Part shown: positions 10,456 through 24,065 of the stretch, piece by piece
Position numbering within the stretch: the stretch's first letter is position 1
Layout of the letters: each line of letters opens with the position of its first letter
Assembly: GCA_024349245.1 (NCBI GenBank)
Contig: JALDNG010000004.1
Location: forward strand, 8,976,001 to 9,040,000
DNA length: 64,000 nucleotides
Source: Neodontobutis hainanensis
Lineage: Eukaryota > Chordata > Actinopteri > Gobiiformes > Odontobutidae
Direction: 5' to 3'
Notes under the pieces: model-generated
Database searches by the model: none
Told to the model about the DNA's origin: nothing
The model's input: only the letters and a program-made list of their open reading frames with translations
Position numbers and translations under genes: made by a program

Positions 10456-11717
10456 ACTGCTTAGGCTAATATTAAAATGCAGTCTGAGGTGTTTTCTGTA
10501 ACCAGAAACAGCTGATTATTGACTTGGGTAAAAAAAAGAACCAAATTTTAGGCCTTAGAAGCTTTACAATATAGTTTTTAATATAGTAGAAAAAGTATAT
10601 GCATCTTTTAATAAGTTAGTATCAATGTAAAGTACTTAGTTATTTTTTTAACAATTTAACCCTCATGGTTCCCTGGACATTGTCTTTTTTTGTGTTATTT
10701 TATTTTTGCATAACTTTGGCTGTGTTAATGCAAATAGCATAGAATTTGGCCAGGATGTTATTTAGGGGTGAAGTTTTTTGTGCTATAAACTCCCATTCAT
10801 GTATAGTCAGGAGGACTAAAATGGTTATATGTTGACATAATATGTCTGTGGCAATCTTTTAAAAAGAGCATTTTTGAAAAATGAAGGGACCCCCCCAAAG
10901 GTATAGCAGGTCATAGTAACCAGGCCCATTGTAAATAAACTGTATTTGATCATGAGAAATAATTACTTTAAATCTGTTGGATTTAAACATCTGACTGGAG
11001 CACATGTGTGAGTGACTCTGGATTCACTGAGCCCGGTCTGAGTCCTGAAGTAGTCTTTTAGGAACCTCTGGGTCTTAATTGAGCTAAGCCAGAAGAGCTG
11101 TGGTTTCCAGATTCATCTATGTTTGTTTCAAGGGTTAGCCTACCTCACATAGGCTTTAGTGTTAGGCTACTTGATAAAAGAAGACCTAATAGCATATTTT
11201 CCCCAAAGTGTTGCCAAGGGAGGGCATCTTTGGCCTCGAGTTTCTTACTGCGTGGGGATGACAAAAACGCAAGATAATTTACTTGTTAGACCGTAAAAAA
11301 ATTATACAATTTTTCAAATTAGTATAACTTGGTCACGTAAAAAATAGTGGCCTACTCGTGGATTCTCACGTGTTCTCTCCGGGTCTCCGTACTCAAGTAA
11401 AAATGCACGCTTGAGTAAATGATTAATTAAGACAAATAAACAGTGTCTTATAAATAGTAGCCCTATATCATACGCATATTTGCCGAAATGGCGGCCACTA
11501 AGCCACACCTTTTACCTGGAAAGAAGCTACCTTACTTCTGACACGCTTTACAGGAAGTGGAGGAATTGCGTTGTGTTAAGAATTCAAAGCCAACGTTTTG
11601 AAAGAAAAAGAAAGCCGTGGTTGTTTTCGGTCTTTGGACAAGGTGCTGTTAAATAAGCCAGTAGCTTAACGGATTTACCAGGGAAATGAAATAAAAGAGA
11701 GCCACTGAAAAAAGACC
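10456..11717. other. Intergenic, tmem158 to cdcp1
   Basis: A/T-rich sequence without a convincing open frame. The right end (about 11,500-11,717) holds the presumed cdcp1 5' UTR and promoter. Nothing else recognised. Confidence 0.5.
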
Positions 11718-14700
11718 ATGTCCTTACCAGGAACCACAGCCGTCAGACAGACCCTCTTCTTACTGACTTTTGTTTCACTCGTTGTATCAGGTAAGTCAAG
11801 CTTACACACTTATCCTTAAATGTACGAAAAAATGTGTTTATTTTAGACAATTAAAGGTTTTATCCTCAAAGCACAACATACATTGTAAAAAGGGCCTAAT
11901 TTAGAACATTAGGTCATACAATGTAGTCTGCAGGTGGTTATTATGTTATTATGAGTATGTTTTTCATGGAATTCACTGTTACAATGTAAAGTTCTCGAGC
12001 TGTACAAAAAGTGTGATTGTGCACATGGTCATACAGAGACAGAGTGGGGTAAAAATAGCATGATACACAAATGTGTCATAGCCTTAGTCTAAAATGTAAG
12101 ATTGTGTTAATTGGTTCTGCTTAAGGACATATACAAGCCTACACAAGAGCTAAAAGCAGTGCATATTTACACCCACAGAGCTGTTTATTGTGAATATGGC
12201 CCAGTAGGTTGGTTTAGGAGGTTAGTCAATAGTAAAGTTAAGCAGAGATTGGAAATTATTTAAAACTCAACTTGTGTTACCTTGTTCTCTGTTAAGATGT
12301 CCAAAAGCTGACCATTACTCCTGACCGAGGGACCACTCTAAACATCAGCAGCACTCCAGCCACTGGCTCAGGTTGTAAAGTATGTACATTGTCAGGCCGC
12401 ACGCGACAATGTGGAACATCTCAGTTGTTAAAATACAATAGTCCTGTCTCAGTAGAGTTGGAGTGCTCCAAACTTCAAGGGGCCTTCAGTGTGGAAGTTA
12501 CTCGGACTATTGGTAATTGTCTTTTTTAACTAATTTGGATTTTATTTTGGCCATTTGTCATTCACTATATAATATGTTGTCTTTCCAGAATGCAACACTT
12601 GGTCATGCAGTGGTAATATCCAGGCAGACTCCAACTTGAATGCTTTGTTGAATTTAAATCGCAAGTTCACCTGGAACCTACAAGCCGCTGCCCCAAAAGC
12701 AGCAAGAATAGACTTTACCAAGACTGGTCTGAGGCAGATTCAGCCATTCGAGAGCTGCCCTGACAAGCACACTTACACCTTTGAGGTTTTTCAGGATTCA
12801 GGTAACGTGACTGTTGGCAGGTACTGCAGAACGGGCACCATCACAAATGCTCAGGCTCTTGATCAGAGCCGGTTTTCTCTCGAGCTTCCTGCAGGACAGA
12901 CACTTCAGAACATCTACTTTATTGTGTCCATTGGGGAAGAAATCAAATGTAAGTCAATTTTAGATTTATTTTTTAACTCTTTATATTACATGTTGTGGTT
13001 AGTAATTGTATATTTCATTTTTATTTTCCAGCTCTTGCCAAATTATCATTAGCTTTACCTCAAGGCCTGTCATCCCTAGAGCTGTTTTCGCCCAACTATC
13101 CGGGCAGTTTTCCTGATGACGACCTAATGGAGTGGTACTTTGATGTCCCAGACAAACACAAAGCATCCATACAGATATCAAATCTTACTCAGCCCCGCTG
13201 TGTGAAGAAAGAGGCAGCAATAGAGTACCATGGTTTGGGAAGACCAGCACTGGTAGTCAGCCTGACAGAAAACCAACCTGTTCAGAATCAGGGAAGCTTC
13301 ACCGTGATCCTCAGAAACTGTAAGATGGATAATCGTCAAGCTCAGTCGTCTGGGCTTTCTTTAAATTTCAAGGTGTCTGTTTCAACAATTTCACCAGGTT
13401 TGCAAACTTCACTTTAAGTATCTTGGCTGGACTTGTATAATTTAGGTTTCTGTCTGATCTTGAATGTGAATTTTAGAAATATTAAAGCAAGTTTTCTATT
13501 CCATGCTCAGTTAAGGATAGCAGTCGATGTTGATATTAGTCAAGTGCCATGTCACCTAAACCAAGGGGCGTAGGGGGCGTTTGAAAAGTTAGCTTTGACT
13601 TCCTCAGGAAACCAATAAAATAGTTTATTCTGTGTTCAAATAATACTTTTAATAGGTTGTTAAAGCAGGAGAAACATTTAAGTTTGTTGTTTGATAAGAC
13701 AAAAAAAAAAGTTTAAAGTATGTGGGACCTGTCACTTAATGGTGGCCACAACCATAATAAAGCAGTTCCATCAAGTTTTATGTTCTCACAGATGTTTTTA
13801 CAGTGTTTACTCACATAAAAAATATGTACTACTTTGCCAGCATTTATGAGAGTACAAAATACATTTATATTGCCTAAAACAAAAGTGAGAGATTTTGACT
13901 TAGAATGTCTCCAACATGTTTAGACCGGCCCTGGAATTACTGTAAGAATAAAGTAAAAATACTTGCATAATAGCTGTGTTGCAATAGTGTTGCAATAGTG
14001 TGCACTATGTTTTTAAGAATCACTTCTGAAATGAGATGAGTCTGAATTGAGTCAATGACAAAACTGACACAACCTTTATGTGTCCTCGGGTCTTTATAGA
14101 GCAGCTCTGGAAGTTGTCTTATTTGTATGCATTCTCTTCAATAGAAAATAATTTTTGTTTTTTCTGAAGTGCTATGTGAAGTAGACATGAGGAAACTGCC
14201 AGATTTTGCTCTTCACATCAAGAAGCTGAGTCCATCCTCAGATTGCATCATGAAGCAAAGATCTGTGCCGAGCGATCAGATTACGGTTCAATCAGACAGC
14301 GTTACTCAGCTGTCTTTTGAGGCCTGCCTCCCCCAAGATCTACAGGTCACCGCCACAAAAAGCTTGGGTAATTCCTTAGGACCTGATAGGATTCCTATAG
14401 GTTTAAAACATTGTCTGTTAAATAAAGTATAATATTTGGAGTAAGTGTGCTGGCTTGCGTTTTCTGAATGCAATAGCCAATAGTCGTGCACCTGGGGTTG
14501 TTTGTATGACTACAAACCATTTCACTAATTCCTGTTTTGGTCCATTGGCTACAGTGTTTTGCATGACATTGGACCCCAAAGTTGTTCTGAAACAGTTTAG
14601 CTGTTTTCCAACTTTTTGGTTTTGTAATTTTAATATGTGAATTTCTTTTTCTAAAGCCAAAATCTTAATGCTGCCAAGCTAATTATACTTTACTGTATAT

Positions 14701-16475
14701 TAACTTCAGACTGTGTGACAGCAGAGATGCATTATAAACATTAAAACCATATCATCAACAATGTTTAATAACAGCATGTTGAAAAATTGTATATCTTTTC
14801 CTAAAATTGATTCTTATATAATCTGCATTTATCTTGTTTGCGGTTAATTCTCAAATTTATAACATCACTTTTTTTCCCCCTCAGGATGTGATCAAGTCAA
14901 AGCCTGTCCAAAGTTTTCCCTGTCCATTCCCTCGTTTACTTCATGCCTCCCTGCCCCGCTGAACAATGTCACCTGGACCCTCAAACCTCCTCGGCACGGG
15001 ACCGTGGAGCTGATCTCTCCCTCTGAACCCCTCAGACAGGAGCTACCGGGGCAGCTCTGCAATGACAGCATCTCTATCAAAATGACAGAAGATGATGGAA
15101 CTACTATTGGATATTTCTGCCGCCAGGGAACCATACAGAAAGTCCAAATCCATACCAATGTGTCCATCAGTGTCTGTGGGACAGAGGGTCAAGCACTCAT
15201 GCCGTCAAGCTGGCCTCTTCTAACAGCAAGTATAACAGAGAAAATCTCAGGTAAAAAGCTGCTCACAAAAACAATATATTTATTCATAATCTTTAAAGAA
15301 ATGTACATTTTTGAATGAGCTTTATTTCAACTGCCCCATATTCAGAGAGGTACATATTTAGCGTATCTCCAAAGCAGGACGCCCCTCTCGTCGTGGCAAC
15401 TCCTGGTTGGCCAAAAGGATTGAAGTCTTATTCCACAGTGTCCTGGATTGTGACTGTCCCACCAAAAATGCAGGCACGTCTGATGTTCGCCAACATCAGC
15501 CAGCCCAAGTGTACCACCCGCCACACCAACATTATGATCCAAAGAATTGACAGTCTTGAGGAGGAATACAGCCGCAGGGAGGACGAGAAGGCAGAAAGCG
15601 AAATCATTGTTTCTAAGAGCTTCTACCTCAACATGTCCAACTGTATGCCAGAAAGAGGAGACTTCAGCGGTGTCGTCAAAATCACAATTCACAAGAGTAA
15701 GTCATTATACTGGATAGTGTGGTTTCCATGGGGTATTATTATATAGTCCAAATATTCTCTGTCACTCTTATGTGTATATATTTCTGTATAAACCACTTAT
15801 TTTGACTAATGTCCATTTATGTCTGCCACCATTTAGGCCAGATGCTGATTATGATCGTGAGCATAGTTGCTGCTCTGTTGGTCACTTTTATTGTGGTGCT
15901 AGTCGTGGTGTGTGTAGTAATCAAGTGGGTACAGCTCTTCTACACAATATTTTCTTTATCTTTAATATAAGTCTTTTTTATTATTATTATTCCATGTTAA
16001 CTTTAGTTATTATTGTGTCTTGATGAGCAGGAAGAAGAAAAATAATCTCAACCATCAGGTGTCCATCTATAATCCAAACGGCAGCAGTTTCTTGCCAGGA
16101 CAGATTGGCTTTCCCAAATCTTCTGAAGACAATGAGTTGCATGTGTATGAGTCTATTGAAGATTCTCTGGTCTACACCCACCTGCTGAGGAAAGGAGCCC
16201 AAATGGGAATATATGGAGAATCTGACACGTATCAAGCTGGCCACACAGACTCACAGAAGCCTCTAGAGTCCAGAGAGAGTGGTGCAGCCAACATGGAAGT
16301 TGGCATATACCAGGAGTTTCCTGTCTCATATCAACAAAAGCCAGAGCTGCCCAAAAGGCCCCCGAACCACATGCAGCACCTTATGGACAATGATATTTAC
16401 AAGTGTGGGGAGCAGAGCAAGGATGAGCAGTCACTAGCTCTCGGCCCACGGCTCGAACCAGAGGGAGGGAATTGA
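11718..16475 (+). CDS. cdcp1: CUB domain-containing protein 1
   Basis: Nine coding exons: 11718-11790, 12297-12512, 12589-12948, 13032-13397, 14170-14367, 14885-15250, 15346-15696, 15837-15924, 16031-16475. They join in frame to 820 residues; the human protein has 836. Exon 1 is a signal peptide. Exons 2-7 form the extracellular part with Cys-spaced CUB-like modules. Exon 8 encodes the membrane helix, followed by a basic KKKKNN stop-transfer. The tail keeps the Src-family tyrosine sites of the family: VSIYNP, HVYESIEDSLVYTHLL, DTYQ, VGIYQ, DIYK, plus a proline-rich PELPKRPP. CDCP1 is a surface adhesion/signalling protein whose phosphorylated tail binds Src and PKC-delta. It lies between tmem158 and clec3b, as in human. 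Confidence 0.94.
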
Positions 16476-17310
16476 GCACATGATTGGATTTACATTTTAT
16501 TTACATGTATAGTGATTCACAGAAATTAGCCTCATTTACATTTTAAAAACCCTTCACTTCTCTTTCATGACAATAACTCCTAAACCATGTTGAAACTTTC
16601 TGGAACTATTTCTGTGCTGTGAGGCCACATTGTGGATTTATACATGGTAAAAATGGTCTTACTTATACTAATTAATTGGGGTGTTTGCAAAAAGCTAAAA
16701 CCTTTGCATGACTGTAGCATAATATAGCCGTTGCCAATTGCATTTGTGAATGTAAACCGCTTCTTTAGGACCATATTCACATAAAAGACTGGCATCACTT
16801 TTTAAAGTTAGACATCATTAAATTACATATCTTTTATGTGGACTAAACAAAGACTAATTATAGTCACTTTGTCCGCTCAGTGTTTGTGAGATTTGGGCTC
16901 AGACAATTGAGAAACTATTTTAATATATAAGTAACAGTCTATTGTTTACATTTATACAATAGCCTTTAATTACATGTATTGATATTTGGCAGTAGAATAG
17001 GATTAAAGTGTTTACTTTTTTACTACATTTATTATGTTGTTAGATGTAATTTGTAGAATTTTCAGTGGAAGGGGCTAATGGTGAGAAATAATACTTTTTT
17101 TAATTAAATAATAAAATGAAGGCAGCATAACATATCATGTACAGGCAAGCATGGAGGTACAATGTACCATTAAGTATTAGTTATTTATCAATATAATAGA
17201 AAAAAACATACATAGACAATAATCCATACAGTGATAATTACCCACAGGAATATAGTCATAATAAAGTCATAGATGCATAAGAATACATTCCTTTGCACAG
17301 AAGCATCAAC
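16476..17310. other. Convergent 3' ends of cdcp1 and clec3b
   Basis: A/T-rich sequence expected to hold the 3' UTRs of both genes, which face each other. No open frame of interest and no repeat recognised. Confidence 0.5.
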
Positions 17311-18256
17311 TCAGACAATATTAAACTCACAAACAGACGCCTTCACAGCTCTGCAACTTTCGTCAAACCACTTGCCATTGGCTGTTGTGGATAAAATGGC
17401 ACAATTCTGGCTGTGCCCTCCGTCCGGCTGCTCGGTGATCTCTGTTTCCCAGTTCTTAAAGCGCACACTGGAACCAGACTGGTCCACCCAGTGGCCGTCA
17501 CTCACCATATCGTTGATGCCCAGCCAGATGTGCTCCTCAGGGCCGATGCTCTGGCGTGCATAGTTATAAAGCTGGTCGTTCTCGTTGATGGTCAGAGGGG
17601 TGCTCAGTGTGCCTCCCTTGGCAATGCAGTCGTCGCTGGCAGAGTGGAAGTTCTTCTTCACAGGGTCAGCCAGGAAACACTTGCCAAGGACCTTCATGCC
17701 TCTCAGACAAACTAAGGATTTTAAACTATGTTGGTATTGTGTTATAAAGGTAAATGTCTGTATCCGTTTAAAATCAACACTATGTAACTATGTAACTTTT
17801 TAAGATGTGTACACAGTAAATGCTTCTGTCTACACTTGTGCAGCAGCTGTTACAGAAAAACATTAACACATTTTAGGCTATACTTTTACTTTACTTTTAT
17901 TTTTTTGATGCTAAGTTACATAGTATTACTTTACCCTCTTGCTAGTGTCTATTGTTCTGATTTCTGAAGCATTACCTGTTTGTAAAGCCTGTTGCTCTTT
18001 CAACAAATTGAGCTCCTGGATAATGTCATTAATCTGTTTCTTCAGCTCCTCAATTGCATCATTGTTTGAGTCTGAAAAAGCCAGAATAACCTTCTGTACT
18101 GTAATAAAATAGTCCATTATGGTATAAAAACTGCACTAAGTGTCATTTTTAAATTTTCCTACCTTTCTTTCCATTTCTTCTTTTTGAGGAGGTCTGCTGG
18201 AGTGTGCAGTGGGCCAGCAAAAAAAGACAAAACACTAAGAGAACTTTGGCTTCCAT
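17311..18256 (-). CDS. clec3b: Tetranectin (C-type lectin domain family 3 member B)
   Basis: Three exons on the minus strand: 18256-18163, 18071-17976 and 17711-17311, joining in frame to 196 residues (human tetranectin is about 202). Exon 1 is a signal peptide plus a Lys-rich segment (SSKRRNGKK), where family members bind plasminogen kringle 4 or heparin. Exon 2 is the trimerising coiled-coil helix (AIEELKKQINDIIQELNLL). Exon 3 is the C-type lectin domain with WLGINDMVSDGHWV, QPDGGHSQNCAILS and a closing CEFNIV. The three-exon pattern matches the family. The product is expected to be a secreted homotrimer. Whether this is the a or b teleost duplicate is not determined. Confidence 0.93.
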
Positions 18257-19813
18257 GATGTTATTAAAGCACTAAATCCACTGAACTGAAAGTGTTTTTG
18301 TGTAAACGTTAGAAAGTGCCTGCAGCTCTGAGGGGCTGGTCAGACACACACAGCGTTCACTCCGCCTGTCTGGCAGCACACACTTGTGAGGAAATCTTAA
18401 CACAGTACAAATGCTTTACAGATGTTTTACAAATGTTTTACAGCATTTTTCGATTTTTTTCAGCATGTTCGAACAACCATGACCTCAGTTCCACATTTGA
18501 AGGTAACCACTAAAGATAAAAACTGATTATTTATAGCTTTTGATTTTAATACCAGTAGCTTTATTGCTGCTAATTGGTTTTATCCATTGCCTCTTTTGCT
18601 TGTGAGGTTATGTCTATTGGGTTTGCTATGTATCCTGAAAGCCAGAGGTGGATCTTTTTCATTGTTCTTACAGAAACACATCTGGTTCTCTTTGTTGAGT
18701 TGGAGTAAGTCCAGATGACACGTGGCAGACCCTGATATAATAAATAGCGTTATGAAATCAATATTTGTTCAACCTTGACTGTCCTGTACCACAAAACCTA
18801 AGAGGCCCTTGTAAAAGCTGATTCACACAATTTTTTTATTCTTCAATTTTTTATATTATATCATTAAAGCTGTTTTTTTTCAAATGTGTCATTTTAACAA
18901 TTTATTTAGAGTTAAGAAAACAACAATAGAGAATGCAAGTAATCCAGTTAAGGTTTATAACAGTCATTGAAAATAAGTAATTTAGTACAAGGTACAAGGT
19001 ACAAAAGTTCAGGCAGAGGTAAAGGCAGCTTGTATACACAAATACACCAACAATAATACAAATGCTGATAGATGTGCGCTGCTCTGTGCTCAGCAGACAT
19101 GTTCAAAATCATGTCTCTGATTGAGTGTTAAGTCAGAGCTATGAAATTACAGTGCACAGGTCACAAATCTAAACTTCAATCAAATGCATAGTTAGTTAAT
19201 TAGCCTTTTTAACCTTAACATTCCCTAAACCATCATTCATTAGCTTTCAAACAGTAATGCTACAATGTCTGAGATGTGCTGATAAGATTAAACAAACACA
19301 CAAAAATAAATACTAGGTAGTGCTTTTTAAATGTCCATTACATTTAAGCATTCTGGTTTTCTAATATTGCATTTTTCTTTCTTGTTCCTTGTGATTATAT
19401 CATACTGCTACATTTCCCTCCACAGGAGTCTTCATTATCTATATTGTTTTCATGTTGTACATTCACATTTCCTAATTCTTCATTACTGCAACCAATGTTT
19501 TTATGGTGAAAAATGTGAACAAACAGCAGTGTATGTCTCACAGTGATTTGTGCAGTTGTTCTTCAATTAAGTGAAAGCACCCAACAAACAAATCAAATGT
19601 TGCAAAGTAACCAACAAACAAATCAAATGTTGCAATGTCTTACATGATTCATCTTTACAAAATACTTTTTCACAGTGCAAGAAGACATAAACCACTGATA
19701 AAATTGCATGAAAAATAAATTAAAACGTGCAGAAATAAATATAATGTTAAAAAAAATACAGTGGTGTAAACTTGCTCAAGAGACGTTAGAGTGTTGGGCA
19801 GCATCCCTCTGGT
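18257..19813. other. Intergenic, clec3b promoter side to fez2 3' UTR
   Basis: The left part should hold the clec3b promoter; the right part (from roughly 18.9 kb) the fez2 3' UTR. It is A/T-rich with no supported gene. One short direct repeat lies at 19581-19638. Confidence 0.45.
19581..19638. repeat. Two-copy direct tandem repeat, about 30 bp unit
   Basis: CCAACAAACAAATCAAATGT is repeated at 19581 and 19611, each followed by TGCAA. It lies in the presumed fez2 3' UTR. Confidence 0.8.
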
Positions 19814-22800
19814 CTATGTTGGACAAAGCACTGAAAAACAACAGTCAAGAGAAATACAACAATTAATATTTGTCAAGAAAGCAGCTTTATAAAATGAAAA
19901 CTATACATCAAGATAAGATAAAAATTAAATATTAACTGAAACATCAACTGAAATGGCTAGATTTAGAGAGTTAAATTTGCACATAATCTGATTGGGTTCT
20001 CTGTGAGCTCTCTTATATCTCTATAACACTTAGAGTTATAGAGTTAATGAGCTAACTGTGGGGTACAGTGTGTGCCCTTCTCTACGCACTAAGCAGGGAT
20101 CATCCATGCTGTAGCCACTCATTGTGGGACAAAGGAAGTGGGTATTTGGGGACATGGGGTTTGTGCAAAGGGAAAAACGTCAGGGTCAGACTGCACTACA
20201 GTTCAGAAGCAGAGAGGGCACTCTCCCAAATCACAATATCAGTGCACGTCACAGTGATATGTCACAAACCTGTGTCCATCCCTCACACCAGAGCTAGTGC
20301 AGAGTAAAGCAGCAGCAAATTAGGCAAAGAATAAAGTCAGATATGGCTTATTTAATATATAATGTGTTTTTCTTATATTAGAGCTATTTTTTGTTTATTC
20401 TTGAATTTTGCTGACAGATATGGCCACAGTGTATTCAGGAGAATAAAGAAAGCAACATTTTTCTAAATCCACTCAATCCATTCAACTCCAGAAAATCTAA
20501 GATGAAACTCCCACAGCTATAATGAACAATTCATTTTTCAATATTAACAGACAAATTTTGGTTGAGCTCCCCAATCTTCATTAGTAATGTCATTCGCACA
20601 GTGCCTTTATGGTGGTTACTGATTATGTGGCTTCTATAGAACGTGACAATAATGATGTACACTTGTAAAAAAGAAAACCTCACCTTTGAGAATATAATCT
20701 GTTAACAGACTGGGCACCTTGTCGCTGTCATCTCTCATTGCAAGGAGTACTAAAAGGCAGCAGAAACAGACTATTTAGGTTGCTGGCATTTAAACTGCAA
20801 TTAAAGTTTTATTGTTCAGAAAAGTGACATACTTTTGGTCAGGACTTGTAAGTCTTCAATCGAAGGAGGTTGCCCTTTTTGCGTAAGGGATGACAGTGGT
20901 CAAGTACTGAATGGAAAACATGACACAAACAGAAAATAAAATACATTTATGGCTACATTAGAACATTATTATTTCAACAACTAACTTCACAGCTCAAAGG
21001 AAGAAGAAGAAAGAAACCTGTTTTTCATTGCACCCGCCCCCAAACGTTTGCCGAAAGCTGTTTTGAATGACAGAAGAAAGTCCCTCCATGCTGAAGCGCT
21101 AAGGAGAGAGAAATTATAGCACCACACATCAAGAAAAGAGGTGAGCAAGAATAAAACAAAGATGTATTAAAAAAATAATTAAAATAAATAAGAAAGTGCA
21201 ATGTATAATAACAAAAAACATTCAAGGGTCAAGGAAATTTGTCCAGAAATACATGAGCACCGAAAAGACTTTGGTACTGACTGATCCAAATGACTTCTCG
21301 TGGCTCTGCAAACTCCCTGCTGCTCCTTTGAGCTTCTTTTTCTTCTTCAGGATCTCGCGGTGCTCCTTCTGTCTGTTTTGGACATCAATAAGTGCTGAGA
21401 TGAAGCTGTTCTTCACCTCTTTCTCAAAGTCTAGTTCATCCCTGAGAGCGAGCTGCTGCACAAGCTCCTCTGAGAACATCCTAATGGTGGCCTCTGTCTG
21501 CTCCAGGCGTTCATTTAACTCTGCAACAGTCATGGTCCTTATTCCTGCAACAGAAACATTTCAACAAGAGAATAGTAATACACTTTCATTCAAATGGATA
21601 TAAGTACAAAGTTTTATTAAGCTTACTTTATCTGGGTTAAAGCAAAGGTTGAGTAAAAGCATCTGGACTTAGTTAGTTAGTTTATCTGGGTTAAAAAATA
21701 ATCAGAACTATTGTTTCTGATTATTAGGGCATTTAATTTATTGTCATGGCATGGTCTGCTAACCCTGTATACATATTAAAAAGAACTGCATTAAATGTTA
21801 CGATGTTCTATGTGCCAGGCATTTCCAGTTTGAATGCATCTATTCACCACTGTGTTATTATGACACTGAACAGTAATACACTAACATAACTGCATGAGAC
21901 TGGTTGCTATAAGTATAGATTTGAGGTTTAGGTATAAATAAAAAAATATAATATAAATATGACGTGCACTAACAGTCTTTTAACAGAAACGCAATTATGC
22001 CTTATGCGTCTGTGATGTTTTACCTAACTGTGCCTCGAGTTAGAACTAAAATGGGGAAAAAAAACAAAGAACGCGAGTCTATTGGGCAGGGCCTGTGTTT
22101 TTGAACCGTTACTGTGTCCTTGCACTTTCAGTACAAACCTGCATGCACTTTATATTAATGCACTTAACTTTATAACTTTGTAATAAGATGTTGTAACTTG
22201 TTGTAAATTTTATTATTTATATTGATGTGTGCTGCAGACCTCTTGGCCAGGTCACTCTTGTAAAAGAGATTGTGATCTCACTGGGTTCTTAACTGGTTAA
22301 ATGAATGTTAAATAAAAAAAATAATAAAAGTAAAGTAGAAACATGTAAAAAATATATGGCCTTGAATGTTTGGGTCTAGTTTACTTACTCTCCTCGTAGT
22401 GAGGGGTGATGTTAATGTGCTGGATGTCCACTGAGAGCATGGAGAGGTCTGACTGTGAAGGATTGTGCTCTCTGTCCATGTCCGGAGAGTCCTGCATCAT
22501 TTCCTCTATCTCCTCAATGACCTACACCAACAACAATAAAAGAGTGAATAAATCACACTGGGCATTTAATCTCTTTATACATTTTTGCCTCTGCTAATAC
22601 GCAGTTCTACTTTTACATACTCAGAGTCAGGCCAAACAGACATGAAAAAAGATTCATTGTAGAAGGCACTGACCTGCTCTGCAGTAAAAAGGGGCTCCTC
22701 TGTGAGACTGGAGATGATGATTGAGTGCATGTCCAGCTGCTCTCTCAGCTCCTCATCGTCTGATAGCTCTGCCGTGACGTCACTGTTTCTCTGTCCGGAG

Positions 22801-24065
22801 CACAACAGGGAGAATTTAATCGAAGCACTAAATCCTGGCACAATATTTGAGATTTGAAACATAATAAGAAGAGAGATTTTGTCCAAAGGGGGGGGGGGGT
22901 AATGAAGTCACGCACTGCTTTGTCTTCCAGGTAAAATGTTGCTTTGTGAAGCGAGCAGGCACGAGACTGTTTCCAATCCACAGGCATCACCTGGCCATAA
23001 TTGCGGGTTAAAGCGCTCCATATGCTAATGAAAAGAGAGACACATATAACAACATCTGCAGATACCAAAGGATTACAAATAAATATAGAATCTCTGCAAA
23101 AAAAAATGTTTTAGGAGCTTTTTCTAAAAATACATCACAATCGGATTAATCGTCTTTTTTAATGCTGGCAAATAAGGACATGCTGCAATAATCCTTAACA
23201 TTGTGCTTTATCAAATGGAATATACAACAGATGATGAGAATTTATGAAAATATAAAAGCTTAAAGCTGCAGTGCCCCTGTTATAGTGACAAAATCTATAA
23301 TATAAAATCTCTTTTTTATGGGCATATATAAAAATGATATGTCTTTTTGTGGACAACATATTGGATTGTGTTAAAATGTTGGATGCATTGCTAAAACTAA
23401 CCAACAATAAAAAAAAAACATTTCAAATGAACAATTTTTAAAACTTGGAAACATGTGTAACCCATTGACATGTAGTAAATGAGGGATGAAAGTGTGAAGT
23501 GATTTATCTTTTTAATCAAAGTAAAAACGTGGGAAAAAACATATATAGTAAATTAAATTACACATTTTTAAACCCGTGGAAATATCCGGGCTTGTTTACA
23601 TGTAACTGGCTGCTGCTGAATAGGACTATAGACTATCTATCACGTACAAAAAGACAAGCTAACAGATTAAACCTGTGTTGTTGTACATATTGTATGTCTA
23701 AAACAATCTGCAGTGAGAATAACACATAGCGATAGACAACAGGCCACAAACAACACTTACTCGTCTTTCTCCAGCAGCGTGTCCTCACTTAACACATTCA
23801 CAGGGGCCATACTCTCCGTCTTGGTGTTATAATTTTGGAAGCACACGGATAACTTCTCGTCAAAATCCTTCACAAGGTCCTCCATGGACCTAAATGTTCC
23901 CTTTTCCCCCGGGGAGAGGGTACCGTCTGGGAGCTCATCCTCCAGGAGCAGCTCCGCGGCGGCGGCGGAACTGCGGTCCTTCTGCGGCACAGCATACTCC
24001 GAAAACAGGCTTAACTCACCGCCATTCGGCCACTCCTCGTCGAAATGTGCAATAGGTGCCGCCAT
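19814..24065 (-). CDS. fez2: Fasciculation and elongation protein zeta 2
   Basis: Nine exons on the minus strand: 24065-23761, 23024-22916, 22790-22674, 22521-22389, 21544-21282, 21098-21018, 20906-20833, 20749-20684, 19830-19814. With one base corrected they give about 387 residues. Family marks: SMEDLVKDFDEKLSVCFQNY, NYGQVMPVDWKQS, SDDEELREQLDMHSIIIS, the coiled coil SEELVQQLALRDELDFEKEV, RFSMEGLSSVIQN, and C-terminal LLTDYILKVLCPT. The TADQV-equivalent and DMHSII context fit FEZ2 better than FEZ1. FEZ proteins are kinesin-1 adaptors in axon growth and vesicle transport. Exon 7 is 74 bases where 73 would keep frame, so the C-terminus is frameshifted as read (extra A in an A5 run). Exon 2's donor (GTGCGT) is weak and its end is less certain. 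Confidence 0.9.
22226..22318 (-). repeat. Dispersed repeat copy (inverse of the one near 8.6 kb)
   Basis: Its reverse complement contains AACCCAGTGAG, ATCTCTTTTACAAGAG and GGCCAAGAGGTCTGCAGCAC, matching the copy at 8577-8695. It lies in a fez2 intron. Confidence 0.6.
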
